Shown in pieces: positions 39,194 through 46,871 of a DNA stretch of 64,000 bases (positions within the stretch are counted from its first letter, which is position 1; every line of letters starts with the position of its first letter). The stretch spans positions 258,842 to 322,841 of the forward strand of contig JAIEMQ010000006.1 of NCBI GenBank assembly GCA_019752015.1, written 5' to 3'. This DNA is from Cyanobacteriota bacterium (lineage in GTDB: Bacteria; Acidobacteriota; Vicinamibacteria; Vicinamibacterales; UBA2999). Below the pieces are notes generated by a model. That model worked only from the letters and a program-made list of their open reading frames with translations. It did no database searches and was not told where the DNA came from. Made by a program: the position numbers and the translations under genes.

Positions 39194-39983
39194 TGCAGTC
39201 ACCGCGCCGTCCAGAGAGCCGGTCAGCCGGCCCTATCTGCGTCGTCTCGTGATTCTTGCTGGCGTGACCATGATCACTGCCGTCGTGGCGGTGGCGTGCT
39301 GGCCGGCGACGCGATCCGTTGGCGTCAATCACGTGGTGTCGACGCAGCGATTGCCGCTGTGGGCGAAAGCCACGGACTTCATCGACCGCGACGCCAATCT
39401 GGCGAGTGCCGCGCGATCCATTCTCGGCGGCGCAAACACGGAAGCGGCGAAGGCCGCCGCCGCCCTCGCCTGGACGCGCGCGAACATCCGCGCCGTCCCC
39501 GGCGGCTTCCCCGTCATCGACGATCACGTGTGGCACATCATGGTGCGCGGCTATGGCACCGACGATCAGCGCGCCGACGTGTTCACGACGCTGCTCGCCT
39601 ACGACGGCATGCCGGCGTACTGGATGCTGATCGGCGAGCCGCCGAGCTCAGCGACGATTTCCTACGCGCGCGTCGACGGACTCTGGCGTGTCTTCGATGT
39701 GTCGAACGGCATTGTCTTCAAGAACGCGGGCGGCGAGCTGGCAACGCCCGACGAGATATCCGGCAATCACGATCTCGTCCGCGCGTCGGCGACCGGTGTG
39801 ATTGCCGACGTTGATGCCTACGTCGCCGCCTTCGACGACTACACCGCGCCGCTTGCGCCCGAAGTGTTGCGCGCCGACCTGCAGATGCCGGGCCGGCGCC
39901 TGTGGCATGAGACGCGCAGATTGTTCGGCAAGCAGGGGCGCCAATGGCAGGCGCACGCGAGCCCTTCGAGAGGAAGACCGTGA
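39186..39983 (+). CDS. Membrane-anchored transglutaminase-fold protein lacking the catalytic cysteine
   Basis: A 265-residue protein with one N-terminal anchor (LRRLVILAGVTMITAVVAVACWPA; the Cys could be a lipoprotein-like site but no lipobox is clear). Residues about 75-185 resemble a transglutaminase-like core: AAALAWTRANIRAVPGG, then HVWHIMVRGYGTDDQRADVFTTLLAYDGMPAYWML, and LWRVFDVSNGIVF. In true enzymes the second block has a cysteine (G-x-C-x-x-x-A); here GTDDQRADVF has none, so it is probably non-catalytic and structural or binding. The last 40 residues are basic. Function unknown; it sits between a glycosyltransferase and the WbpB gene. Confidence 0.6.
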   Translation: MRDAVTAPSREPVSRPYLRRLVILAGVTMITAVVAVACWPATRSVGVNHVVSTQRLPLWAKATDFIDRDANLASAARSILGGANTEAAKAAAALAWTRANIRAVPGGFPVIDDHVWHIMVRGYGTDDQRADVFTTLLAYDGMPAYWMLIGEPPSSATISYARVDGLWRVFDVSNGIVFKNAGGELATPDEISGNHDLVRASATGVIADVDAYVAAFDDYTAPLAPEVLRADLQMPGRRLWHETRRLFGKQGRQWQAHASPSRGRP

Positions 39984-40936
39984 GCAGGAATTTTGCGATG
40001 ACCGGCGTCGCCGGTTTTGTGGCGCCGCGCCACCTGAAGGCGATTAAAGAAACCGGCAACCGTTTGATCGCCGCCGTCGATCCGCACGATGCCGTCGGCG
40101 TGCTCGATCGCTTCTGGTTCAACGCCCGGTTCTTCACCGAGATCGAGCGGTTCGATCGCCATCTCGAGAAGCTGCACCGCGGTCCCGAAGCGGAGCGCGT
40201 GCACTACCTCTCGATCTGCTCGCCGAATTACCTGCACGACGCGCACATCCGGATGGCGCTGCGCTCGGGCGCCGACGCGATCTGCGAGAAGCCGCTGGTG
40301 ATCAACCCGTGGAACCTCGACGCGCTGCAGGACATCGAGCGCGAAACCGGCAAGCGCGTCTACACCGTGTTGCAGCTGCGGCTGCATCCCGATCTGATCG
40401 CGTTGAAGAAGCGCCTCGATGCGGAGCAGCGATCGAAACCGCACCAGGTGAGCCTGACCTACATCACCGCGCGCGGTCCGTGGTACGACGTGTCGTGGAA
40501 GGGCCGCGAAGATCGCTCGGGCGGCCTCGTCACCAACATCGGCATTCACTTCTTCGACCTGTTGATCTGGCTGTTCGGCGCTCCGAAGGCGAAGGAGATG
40601 CATCTTCGCGAGGAAAAGCGCATCGGCGGATGGATCGAGCTCGAGCGCGCCGAGGTCAGCTGGTTCCTCTCGGCGGAATCGACCGATCTGCCGTTCGAGG
40701 CGCAGCCGGGCGTGAAGACGACGTTCCGCTCGATCACGGTGGATGGCCAGGAGATCGAATTCAGCGAAGGCTTCACCGACCTGCACACGCGCGTTTACGA
40801 AGAGATGCTCGCGGGGCGCGGCTTCGGCATCGATGCGGCGAGGCCGTCGATCGAGCTGACGTCCGAGATTCGCCAGACACCGGTGGCGGACCATCCGCAG
40901 CACGAGCGCCATCCGCGATCGACGGAGGTGTCCTAG
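39980..40936 (+). CDS. wbpB: UDP-2-acetamido-glucuronate 3-dehydrogenase (WbpB/WlbA family)
   Basis: A 318-residue Gfo/Idh/MocA oxidoreductase that oxidises C3 of UDP-GlcNAcA on the way to UDP-2,3-diacetamido-uronic acids. EKPL is at 103-106 (AICEKPLVINP), the lysine of which is the usual catalytic residue; LQLRLHPDLIALKK and TNIGIHFFDLLIWLFG with the histidine follow. These segments are characteristic of WbpB/WlbA rather than general Gfo enzymes. Start GTG 39980 overlaps the preceding stop and has AGAGGA five bases upstream. It precedes WbpD and WbpI homologues, which strengthens the call. Confidence 0.85.
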   Translation: MSRNFAMTGVAGFVAPRHLKAIKETGNRLIAAVDPHDAVGVLDRFWFNARFFTEIERFDRHLEKLHRGPEAERVHYLSICSPNYLHDAHIRMALRSGADAICEKPLVINPWNLDALQDIERETGKRVYTVLQLRLHPDLIALKKRLDAEQRSKPHQVSLTYITARGPWYDVSWKGREDRSGGLVTNIGIHFFDLLIWLFGAPKAKEMHLREEKRIGGWIELERAEVSWFLSAESTDLPFEAQPGVKTTFRSITVDGQEIEFSEGFTDLHTRVYEEMLAGRGFGIDAARPSIELTSEIRQTPVADHPQHERHPRSTEVS

Positions 40937-41520
40937 TGGCGCCTTTCAGCGTGCATCCGTCTTCGTTCGTCGACGAGGGCTGCGAGATCGGCGACGATAC
41001 GAAGATCTGGCACTTCTCCCACATCATGCCGCGCGCGAAGATCGGCCGCGGCTGCAACCTCGGCCAGAACGTGGTCGTGTCGCCCGACGTCGTGATCGGC
41101 AACAACGTCAAGATCCAGAACAACGTGTCGGTCTACACCGGCGTGATCCTCGAAGACGATGTGTTCTGCGGACCGTCGATGGTGTTCACGAACGTCGTCA
41201 ATCCGCGGAGCCACGTCTCGCGGAAGAGCGAGTATCGGCGCACGCTGGTGAAGCGCGGCGCCAGCATTGGCGCCAACACCACCGTAGTGTGCGGACATAC
41301 CATCGGCCAGTTCGCGTTCATCGGCGCGGGCGCCGTGGTGACCAAGGACGTGCCGGACTTTGCGCTGATCGTCGGCAATCCGGGACGCATCAGCGGCTGG
41401 ATGTGCGCCTGCGGCATCAAGCTGTCGTCGTCGAACACGCCGCCGGCCACCGCGCAGTGCGCGGCGTGCGGGTCGAAGTACCGGGTGAGCGGCGATGGCC
41501 TCGCGAAGGTTGAAGGTTAG
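40936..41520 (+). CDS. wbpD: UDP-2-acetamido-3-amino-uronate 3-N-acetyltransferase (WbpD/WlbB family)
   Basis: A 194-residue left-handed beta-helix (hexapeptide) acetyltransferase. Starting VAPFSVHPSSFVDEGCEIGDDTKIWHFSHIM, it has regular coils such as IGRGCNLGQNVVVSPDVVIGNNVKIQNNVSVY, and a C-terminal zinc-ribbon-like CxC...CxxC set (WMCACGIKL, then CAACGSKY), seen in WbpD-type enzymes. The start GTG 40936 overlaps the WbpB stop (TAGTG). It should transfer an acetyl group from acetyl-CoA to the C3 amine of the uronate. The C3 aminotransferase (WbpE) is not adjacent; the DegT protein at 45699 is a candidate. Confidence 0.87.
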   Translation: MAPFSVHPSSFVDEGCEIGDDTKIWHFSHIMPRAKIGRGCNLGQNVVVSPDVVIGNNVKIQNNVSVYTGVILEDDVFCGPSMVFTNVVNPRSHVSRKSEYRRTLVKRGASIGANTTVVCGHTIGQFAFIGAGAVVTKDVPDFALIVGNPGRISGWMCACGIKLSSSNTPPATAQCAACGSKYRVSGDGLAKVEG

Positions 41521-41523
41521 CCG

Positions 41524-42576
41524 CTGAAGATCCTGACCGTCGTCGGGGCGCGTCCCCAGTTCATCAAGGCCGCGGCGGTCAGCCGGCCGCTGCGCCAGCG
41601 TCATCACGAAATCCTGTTGCATACCGGCCAGCATTACGACGAAGCCATGTCGGATCGCTTTTTCAAGGAGCTCGATCTGCCGCAGCCAGAGATCGAGCTC
41701 GGCATCGGCTCGGGCCCGCATGGGCAGCAGACCGGACGCATGTTGATCGGTATCGAGACCGCGATCAGCGAACACCGGCCCGACGCCGTGCTCGTCTACG
41801 GCGATACGAACTCCACGCTCGCCGGCGCGCTGGCGGCGGCGAAGATGCACGTGCCGATCGCGCATGTCGAAGCGGGGCTGCGCTCGTTCAATCGCGCGAT
41901 GCCGGAAGAGGTCAATCGGGTGGTGACCGACTCACTGTCCTCGCTGCTGCTCTGTCCGAGCGACAGCGCCGCGAATAATCTGCGACGCGAAGGGATCACC
42001 TCGGGTGTCCACGTCGTTGGCGACGTGATGGCCGATGTCCTCGCGAAGTTCGGCGGAACCGCGAACGCGTCCGCGGTCCTGGCCGGCCACGGCGTCACGG
42101 CCGGCAGCTACTTCGTGGCGACGATTCATCGCGCCGAGAACACGGACGACGAGTCGCGGCTGCGCGCGATCGTCGGCGCGCTCTCCACGTTGCCGCTGCC
42201 GGTGCTGTTTCCGGCGCACCCCCGCGTCAAGGCGGCGCTCGCGGCGGCGAACCTGCAGCCCGGCTCCGGCATGAATGTCATCGAGCCGCTTGGCTACGCG
42301 TCGATGATGGCGGTGGTCAAGCACGCGCGAGCGGTGTTGACGGATTCCGGCGGCCTGCAGAAAGAGGCGTACTGGCTTGGTGTGCCGTGCGTGACGCTGC
42401 GTGGCGAGACCGAATGGGTCGAGACCGTGAGCGCCGGTTGGAACACGCTGACGGGCGCGGACCCGATCAAGATCGCCGCCGCGGTAAAGGCGGCGCCCCC
42501 TTCGGCGCTTCCACCGCTCTACGGCGCCGGCGCGGCGGCATCGATCGTCGCACTCCTCGAGCAACTGCAGTCATGA
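41524..42576 (+). CDS. wbpI: Non-hydrolysing UDP-GlcNAc 2-epimerase family (WbpI/WecB), probable CTG start
   Basis: About 350 residues. The frame immediately after the WbpD stop reads KILTVVGARPQFIKAAAVSR, the canonical N-terminus of the family, before the first ATG at 41617 (which would remove 31 residues including GARPQFIK). The only codon in a suitable place is CTG 41524, with GAAGG seven bases upstream, so a rare CTG start is likely. Other marks are HTGQHYDEAMSD, GDTNSTLAGALAA, HVEAGLRSFN, MPEEVNR and TDSGGLQKEA. With WbpB and WbpD it should convert UDP-GlcNAc3NAcA to the mannuronate form; a plain WecB role is the alternative. Confidence 0.85.
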   Translation: MKILTVVGARPQFIKAAAVSRPLRQRHHEILLHTGQHYDEAMSDRFFKELDLPQPEIELGIGSGPHGQQTGRMLIGIETAISEHRPDAVLVYGDTNSTLAGALAAAKMHVPIAHVEAGLRSFNRAMPEEVNRVVTDSLSSLLLCPSDSAANNLRREGITSGVHVVGDVMADVLAKFGGTANASAVLAGHGVTAGSYFVATIHRAENTDDESRLRAIVGALSTLPLPVLFPAHPRVKAALAAANLQPGSGMNVIEPLGYASMMAVVKHARAVLTDSGGLQKEAYWLGVPCVTLRGETEWVETVSAGWNTLTGADPIKIAAAVKAAPPSALPPLYGAGAAASIVALLEQLQS

Positions 42577-43415
42577 GCTATCACGGCCACACCGCGGAGA
42601 TTCCGACGATCGAGATCCGGCCTGCGTCCGGGTGGAGCGCGCTCGATCTTGGATCGGTCTGGGAATATCGCGAGCTCGTGTACTACATGGTCTGGCGCGA
42701 CATCAAAGTCCGCTACAAGCAGACCGCGCTCGGCATCGGCTGGGCGGTGCTGCAGCCGCTCGGTTCGCTGATCGTCTTCTCGCTGTTGTTCGGCCGCCTC
42801 GCGGGACTACCGTCCGAAGGCGTGCCGTACCCGGTGTTCACGATGGCCGCGCTGCTGCCATGGCAGCTGTTCTCGAATGCGTTCTCGGGAGCGGCGAATT
42901 CAGTGACGGGCAATGCCGCGGTGATCGGCAAGGTCTACTTCCCGAGGCTGATCGTGCCGATTGCCGCCGTGGTCGCGACGATCGTCGACTTCGCGATCGC
43001 ACTGTTCCTGCTGTTCGGTTTGATGGTGTGGTACGGCGTCCCGCTGCGCGTCACGCTGCTGGCGCTGCCGCTGTTTGCGCTGGCGGCGCTCGTCGCCGCC
43101 CTCGCCGTTGGATTGTGGACGGCGGCGCTGAACGTCAAATATCGGGACGTCCGATACCTGTTGCCGTACGCGCTGCAGCTCTGGCTGTTCGTGTCGCCGG
43201 TGCTGTATTCCGTCTCGCTGATCCCCGATCGCTGGCGCGTGCTCTATTCGTTGAATCCGCTGGTCGGCGTGATCCAGGGATTCCGCTGGGCGCTGTTTGG
43301 CGGCGACTCGCCATGGCCGCTGCTGGCATCTTCGATGCTCGTGTCGACGGTGTGGCTCATCGGCGGGCTGTTTTACTTCCGCCGGGCGGAAGACGAATTC
43401 TCGGACATCATCTGA
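42573..43415 (+). CDS. wzm: ABC-2 polysaccharide exporter permease Wzm (system 2)
   Basis: A 280-residue permease with about six hydrophobic spans. The cytoplasmic start (LVYYMVWRDIKVRYKQTALGIGWAVLQPLGSLI) and ALQLWLFVSPVLYSVSLIP, YSLNPLVGVIQGFRWALFGG match O-antigen exporters. It is clearly homologous to, but not the same as, the permease at 24593, sharing roughly a third to a half of residues by eye. ATG 42573 overlaps the epimerase stop (ATGA). It directly precedes its own ATPase, so the locus contains two complete exporters. Confidence 0.9.
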   Translation: MSYHGHTAEIPTIEIRPASGWSALDLGSVWEYRELVYYMVWRDIKVRYKQTALGIGWAVLQPLGSLIVFSLLFGRLAGLPSEGVPYPVFTMAALLPWQLFSNAFSGAANSVTGNAAVIGKVYFPRLIVPIAAVVATIVDFAIALFLLFGLMVWYGVPLRVTLLALPLFALAALVAALAVGLWTAALNVKYRDVRYLLPYALQLWLFVSPVLYSVSLIPDRWRVLYSLNPLVGVIQGFRWALFGGDSPWPLLASSMLVSTVWLIGGLFYFRRAEDEFSDII

Positions 43416-44701
43416 TGTCGTCACTCGCGATCAAGGTCGATCAACTCGGCAAGCGTTACCAGCTTGGCGGCGACGTCGGCATGTTCAAGTACCGCGCCCT
43501 GCGTGACGCGGTCACCGAAGGCGCGTCGAACCTGGCGCGCAGGATGCGCGGCGATCTGTCCGGACTGTGGTCGGCACCGGAGACGTTCTGGGCGCTGCGC
43601 GATGTGTCGTTCGAAATTGGCCGTGGGGAAGTGGTCGGCATCATCGGCCGCAACGGCGCGGGCAAGAGCACACTGCTCAAGATCCTGTCGCGCATCACCA
43701 GGCCGACGACCGGCGGCGCGGACCTGCGCGGCCGCATCGGCACGCTGCTCGAAGTCGGCACCGGCTTTCATGCGGAGCTGAGCGGCCGCGAGAACATTTA
43801 TTTGAACGGCGCCATCCTCGGCATGCGGCGCGCCGAAGTGCAGAGGAATTTCGATGCAATCGTCGCGTTCTCGGGCGTCGAGCGCTTTCTCGATACGCCG
43901 GTCAAACGCTACTCGAGCGGCATGTACGTGCGCCTGGCCTTTGCAGTGGCGGCGCATCTCGAGACCGAGATTCTGCTGGTCGACGAAGTGCTGGCGGTCG
44001 GCGACGCCGAGTTCCAGCGCAAGTGCCTCGACAAGATGCAGAGCGTCGTTCGCGACGGCCGCACCATCATGTTCGTCAGCCACAACATGGCGGCGATCAA
44101 GGCGCTCTGCCAGCGCGCGCTGCTGATCGACGGCGGCCGTCTCGTGCAGGACGGATCGGTGGACACCGTCGTCGATGCGTATCTCGCGGCCGGCCGGGTA
44201 TCGCCGGACGAAGGCGTGCTGCCGGACAACGTGCCGCGCACCGGCACAGGTGAAGTGCGTCTTCGCACCGTGACGCTCCGCGACGCCGATCACGAGCCGG
44301 TGTCGCAGCTGTATCTCGGCGATCGGTTCAGCATCGAGATGACGTTCGAGGCGTTGAGCGCCGTGGAGGATGCCAGCGTCGTTGTCGGCATCTCGTCGCT
44401 CGACGGCGTGCGGGCTGCCACCACCTACAGTACGGCGGAAGGCCAGGCGCCGTGGTCGCTCGCTCCCGGCAGGCACCGCATTGTGCTCGACCTCGATCTG
44501 GTGCTGCTGCCGCGTCGTTACACGCTCGACATCGCGATCGTGCGCGGCAGCGGCCACGAGATCGACTACGTCCAGCAGGTGCTGGATTTTTCAGCCATCG
44601 GCGTCGCCCGCACCGGCGGCGACAGTTATCCATGGGCGACCGTGCACGGTTACGTGCGCCCGGCAACGCAGTGGCATCAGCCGGTCCGGCAGACGCCGTA
44701 G
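43415..44701 (+). CDS. wzt: ABC exporter ATPase Wzt with C-terminal glycan-binding domain (system 2)
   Basis: A 428-residue ATPase. Walker A GRNGAGKS at 78-85, signature YSSGMYVRLAF, Walker B EILLVDEVLAVGD and the switch histidine in MFVSHNMA are all present. The approximately 70-residue N-terminal extension before the first helix and a beta-rich C-terminal half (from about residue 280, with LGDRFSIEMTFEALS) resemble the glycan-recognition domain of Wzt. The C-terminal domain differs considerably from that of system 1, so the two exporters probably recognise different chain ends. ATG 43415 overlaps the permease stop (TGATG). Confidence 0.9.
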   Translation: MSSLAIKVDQLGKRYQLGGDVGMFKYRALRDAVTEGASNLARRMRGDLSGLWSAPETFWALRDVSFEIGRGEVVGIIGRNGAGKSTLLKILSRITRPTTGGADLRGRIGTLLEVGTGFHAELSGRENIYLNGAILGMRRAEVQRNFDAIVAFSGVERFLDTPVKRYSSGMYVRLAFAVAAHLETEILLVDEVLAVGDAEFQRKCLDKMQSVVRDGRTIMFVSHNMAAIKALCQRALLIDGGRLVQDGSVDTVVDAYLAAGRVSPDEGVLPDNVPRTGTGEVRLRTVTLRDADHEPVSQLYLGDRFSIEMTFEALSAVEDASVVVGISSLDGVRAATTYSTAEGQAPWSLAPGRHRIVLDLDLVLLPRRYTLDIAIVRGSGHEIDYVQQVLDFSAIGVARTGGDSYPWATVHGYVRPATQWHQPVRQTP

Positions 44702-44723
44702 CGGATCGGCAAAGGACAGCATC

Positions 44724-45695
44724 GTGGACTTGAAGGATCGCCGGCTCGTCGTGATTGGCGGCGCCGGTTTCATCGGCTCGCATCTGGTCGATCAACTGCT
44801 GAAGGAACCGGTCCGCGAGGTCGTCATCGTCGACAACTTCGTGCGCGGCACCCGCGCGAACATTGCGCAGGCGCTGAAAGATCCGCGCGTCACGCTGGTC
44901 GAAGGCAGCATCACCGATCGCGCGCTGATGGATCGCGTGCTGGCCGCCGCTGACGGACTCTTCCTGCTCGCGGCGCTGTGGCTCTACGAGTGCGTGCACG
45001 AACCGCGCAAGGCGCTCGAGGTCAACGTCGATGGCACCTGGAACGTGATCGAGGCGGCGAGGGCCGCGGGCGTCAAGCGCATTGTCTATTCCTCGTCGGC
45101 GTCGGTCTACGGCGATGCGGTGTCGCTGCCGATGACCGAGGACCATCCGTTCAACAACCGCACGATGTACGGCGCCACGAAGATCGCGGCTGAACAGTTC
45201 CTGCGCTCGCAGTACGAGCAGCACAAGTTGAACTACGTGGCGCTGCGCTACATGAACGTCTACGGTCCGCGCATGGACTACAAGGGCACCTACGTCAGCG
45301 TGATCATGAAGGTGCTCGACAAGATCGATGCGGGTGAGCGGCCGGTCGTATTCGGCGACGGATCGCAGGCCTACGACTTCGTTCACGTCGCCGACGTGGC
45401 GCGCGCCAACATCCTGTCGATGAAGAGTGAAGCCACTGACGAAGGCTTCAACGTCGGTACCGGTGTGCAGACCACCATCAACCAGCTCGTCACTGAACTA
45501 CTCGCCATCACCGGCTCGAAGTTGACCATCGACTATCGGCCGAACGAGCAGATGTTCGTCACCAATCGCGTCGGCAGCACTGAAAAGGCGGAGCGGCTGC
45601 TGGGGTTCCACGCCACGATGCCGTTGTCCGATGGTCTCCGTTCGGTCGTCGAGTGGCGCGCGCGAGATCGCAGCGCCGGCGCGCCGCGTTCCTGA
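44724..45695 (+). CDS. NAD-dependent nucleotide-sugar epimerase/dehydratase
   Basis: A 323-residue extended SDR. VVIGGAGFIGSHL at 9-21, YSSSASVYG near 122-130, and catalytic Tyr149/Lys153 (MYGATK). The GDGSQAYDFVHVADVARAN block follows. ALWLYECVHEPRKALEVN, with a leucine-rich start, is a distinctive variant of the usual AA-block and occurs in SDRs next to DegT aminotransferases. Start GTG 44724 has AAAGGA at 44711-44716, a good ribosome-binding site. It follows exporter 2 after a 22-base gap and precedes an aminotransferase by three bases, so it may make the keto sugar that enzyme aminates. Confidence 0.83.
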   Translation: MDLKDRRLVVIGGAGFIGSHLVDQLLKEPVREVVIVDNFVRGTRANIAQALKDPRVTLVEGSITDRALMDRVLAAADGLFLLAALWLYECVHEPRKALEVNVDGTWNVIEAARAAGVKRIVYSSSASVYGDAVSLPMTEDHPFNNRTMYGATKIAAEQFLRSQYEQHKLNYVALRYMNVYGPRMDYKGTYVSVIMKVLDKIDAGERPVVFGDGSQAYDFVHVADVARANILSMKSEATDEGFNVGTGVQTTINQLVTELLAITGSKLTIDYRPNEQMFVTNRVGSTEKAERLLGFHATMPLSDGLRSVVEWRARDRSAGAPRS

Positions 45696-45698
45696 TTC

Positions 45699-46871
45699 AT
45701 GAAGATTCCGATCACCAAGCCATTTTTCGGCGCCGAAGAGCTGCGCGCCATCCAGGAGCCGCTCGAAGCCGGATGGGTCGTGCAGGGTCCGTTCGTGCAG
45801 CGCTTCGAAAAGCAGTTCGTGGACTTCACCGGCGCGCGGTTCGCCGCCGCCGCGAGCTCGTGCACGACCGCGCTGCATCTTGCCGTCGCCGCGCTCAAGC
45901 TGTCGCCCGGAGACGATGTGCTGGTGCCGGCGTTCACATGGGTCGCCACGGCGAACGTCGTGGAATACATGGGCGCCCGTCCGGTCTTCGTCGACATCGA
46001 TCTCGACAGCTTCAACATCGACCCGGAGCTGGCCGGGGCGGCGGTGACCGCGAAGACCGTCGGCATGATTCCGGTGCACCTGTTCGGCCTGTGCGCCGAC
46101 ATGCCGCGGCTGAGCGCGCTCGCGAAAAAGCGGTCGCTCTGGACCATCGAGGATGCCGCCTGCGCCTTCGGAACGTGGTCGCGGGGCAAGCACGCCGGGA
46201 CCTTCGGCGAATTCGGATGCTTCAGCTTCCACCCGCGCAAATCGATCACGACCGGCGAAGGCGGCATGGTGACGACGATGAATCCAGAGCTGCACGCCTT
46301 GGTGAGCTCGCTGCGCGATCACGGAGCATCGCGGACCGATCGCCAGCGCCACGAATCGGGCGGCGGGTTTCTGCTGGCGTCGTATCCATACCTTGGTTAC
46401 AACTATCGATTGACCGATATCCAGGGCGCGCTGGGCAGCGTACAGATGACACGCGCCCAGACCCTGCTGGATGGGCGCACGCGCGCGGCTGCGCGCTATT
46501 CCGAGCGGCTCGCCGGGTTCGACTGGCTGGCGTTGCCCGCGGTGCCGAATGGCGATGTGCACGGGTGGCAATCGTACGTGTGCCTGTTCCGGCCGGAGCC
46601 GCCATCGATGTCGAACGTCGCTCGGCTTCATGCACAGCGAAACGCGGTGATGGCGCGGATGGAAGCGCAGGGCATTGCGACGCGGCAGGGCACCCACGCG
46701 CCGACGATCCAGGAGTTCTACGCCACCAAGTACCGGATTCGTCCTGAAGATTTCCCGAACGCCTATCTCGCGGATCGCTTGTCGCTCTCACTGCCGTTGT
46801 ATCCGCAGATGACGGACGCCGAGATCGAGACCGTCGTCACGGCGCTCGGCGAGGCGATCGGCCACCGCTGA
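45699..46871 (+). CDS. PLP-dependent sugar aminotransferase (DegT/DnrJ/EryC1 family)
   Basis: A 390-residue aminotransferase that aminates a keto sugar nucleotide, using glutamate as donor. PLP-binding Lys181 is in FHPRKSITTGEGGMV; the aspartate of EDAACAFG (residues 151-158) contacts the pyridine nitrogen. The N-terminus ITKPFFGAEELRAIQEPLEAGWVVQGPFV is typical of DegT proteins acting at C3 or C4. It follows an SDR by three bases, so it probably makes a 4-amino sugar; it might instead serve as the C3 aminotransferase (WbpE role) for the WbpB/WbpD pathway upstream. Its stop overlaps the AsnB start. Confidence 0.87.
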   Translation: MKIPITKPFFGAEELRAIQEPLEAGWVVQGPFVQRFEKQFVDFTGARFAAAASSCTTALHLAVAALKLSPGDDVLVPAFTWVATANVVEYMGARPVFVDIDLDSFNIDPELAGAAVTAKTVGMIPVHLFGLCADMPRLSALAKKRSLWTIEDAACAFGTWSRGKHAGTFGEFGCFSFHPRKSITTGEGGMVTTMNPELHALVSSLRDHGASRTDRQRHESGGGFLLASYPYLGYNYRLTDIQGALGSVQMTRAQTLLDGRTRAAARYSERLAGFDWLALPAVPNGDVHGWQSYVCLFRPEPPSMSNVARLHAQRNAVMARMEAQGIATRQGTHAPTIQEFYATKYRIRPEDFPNAYLADRLSLSLPLYPQMTDAEIETVVTALGEAIGHR

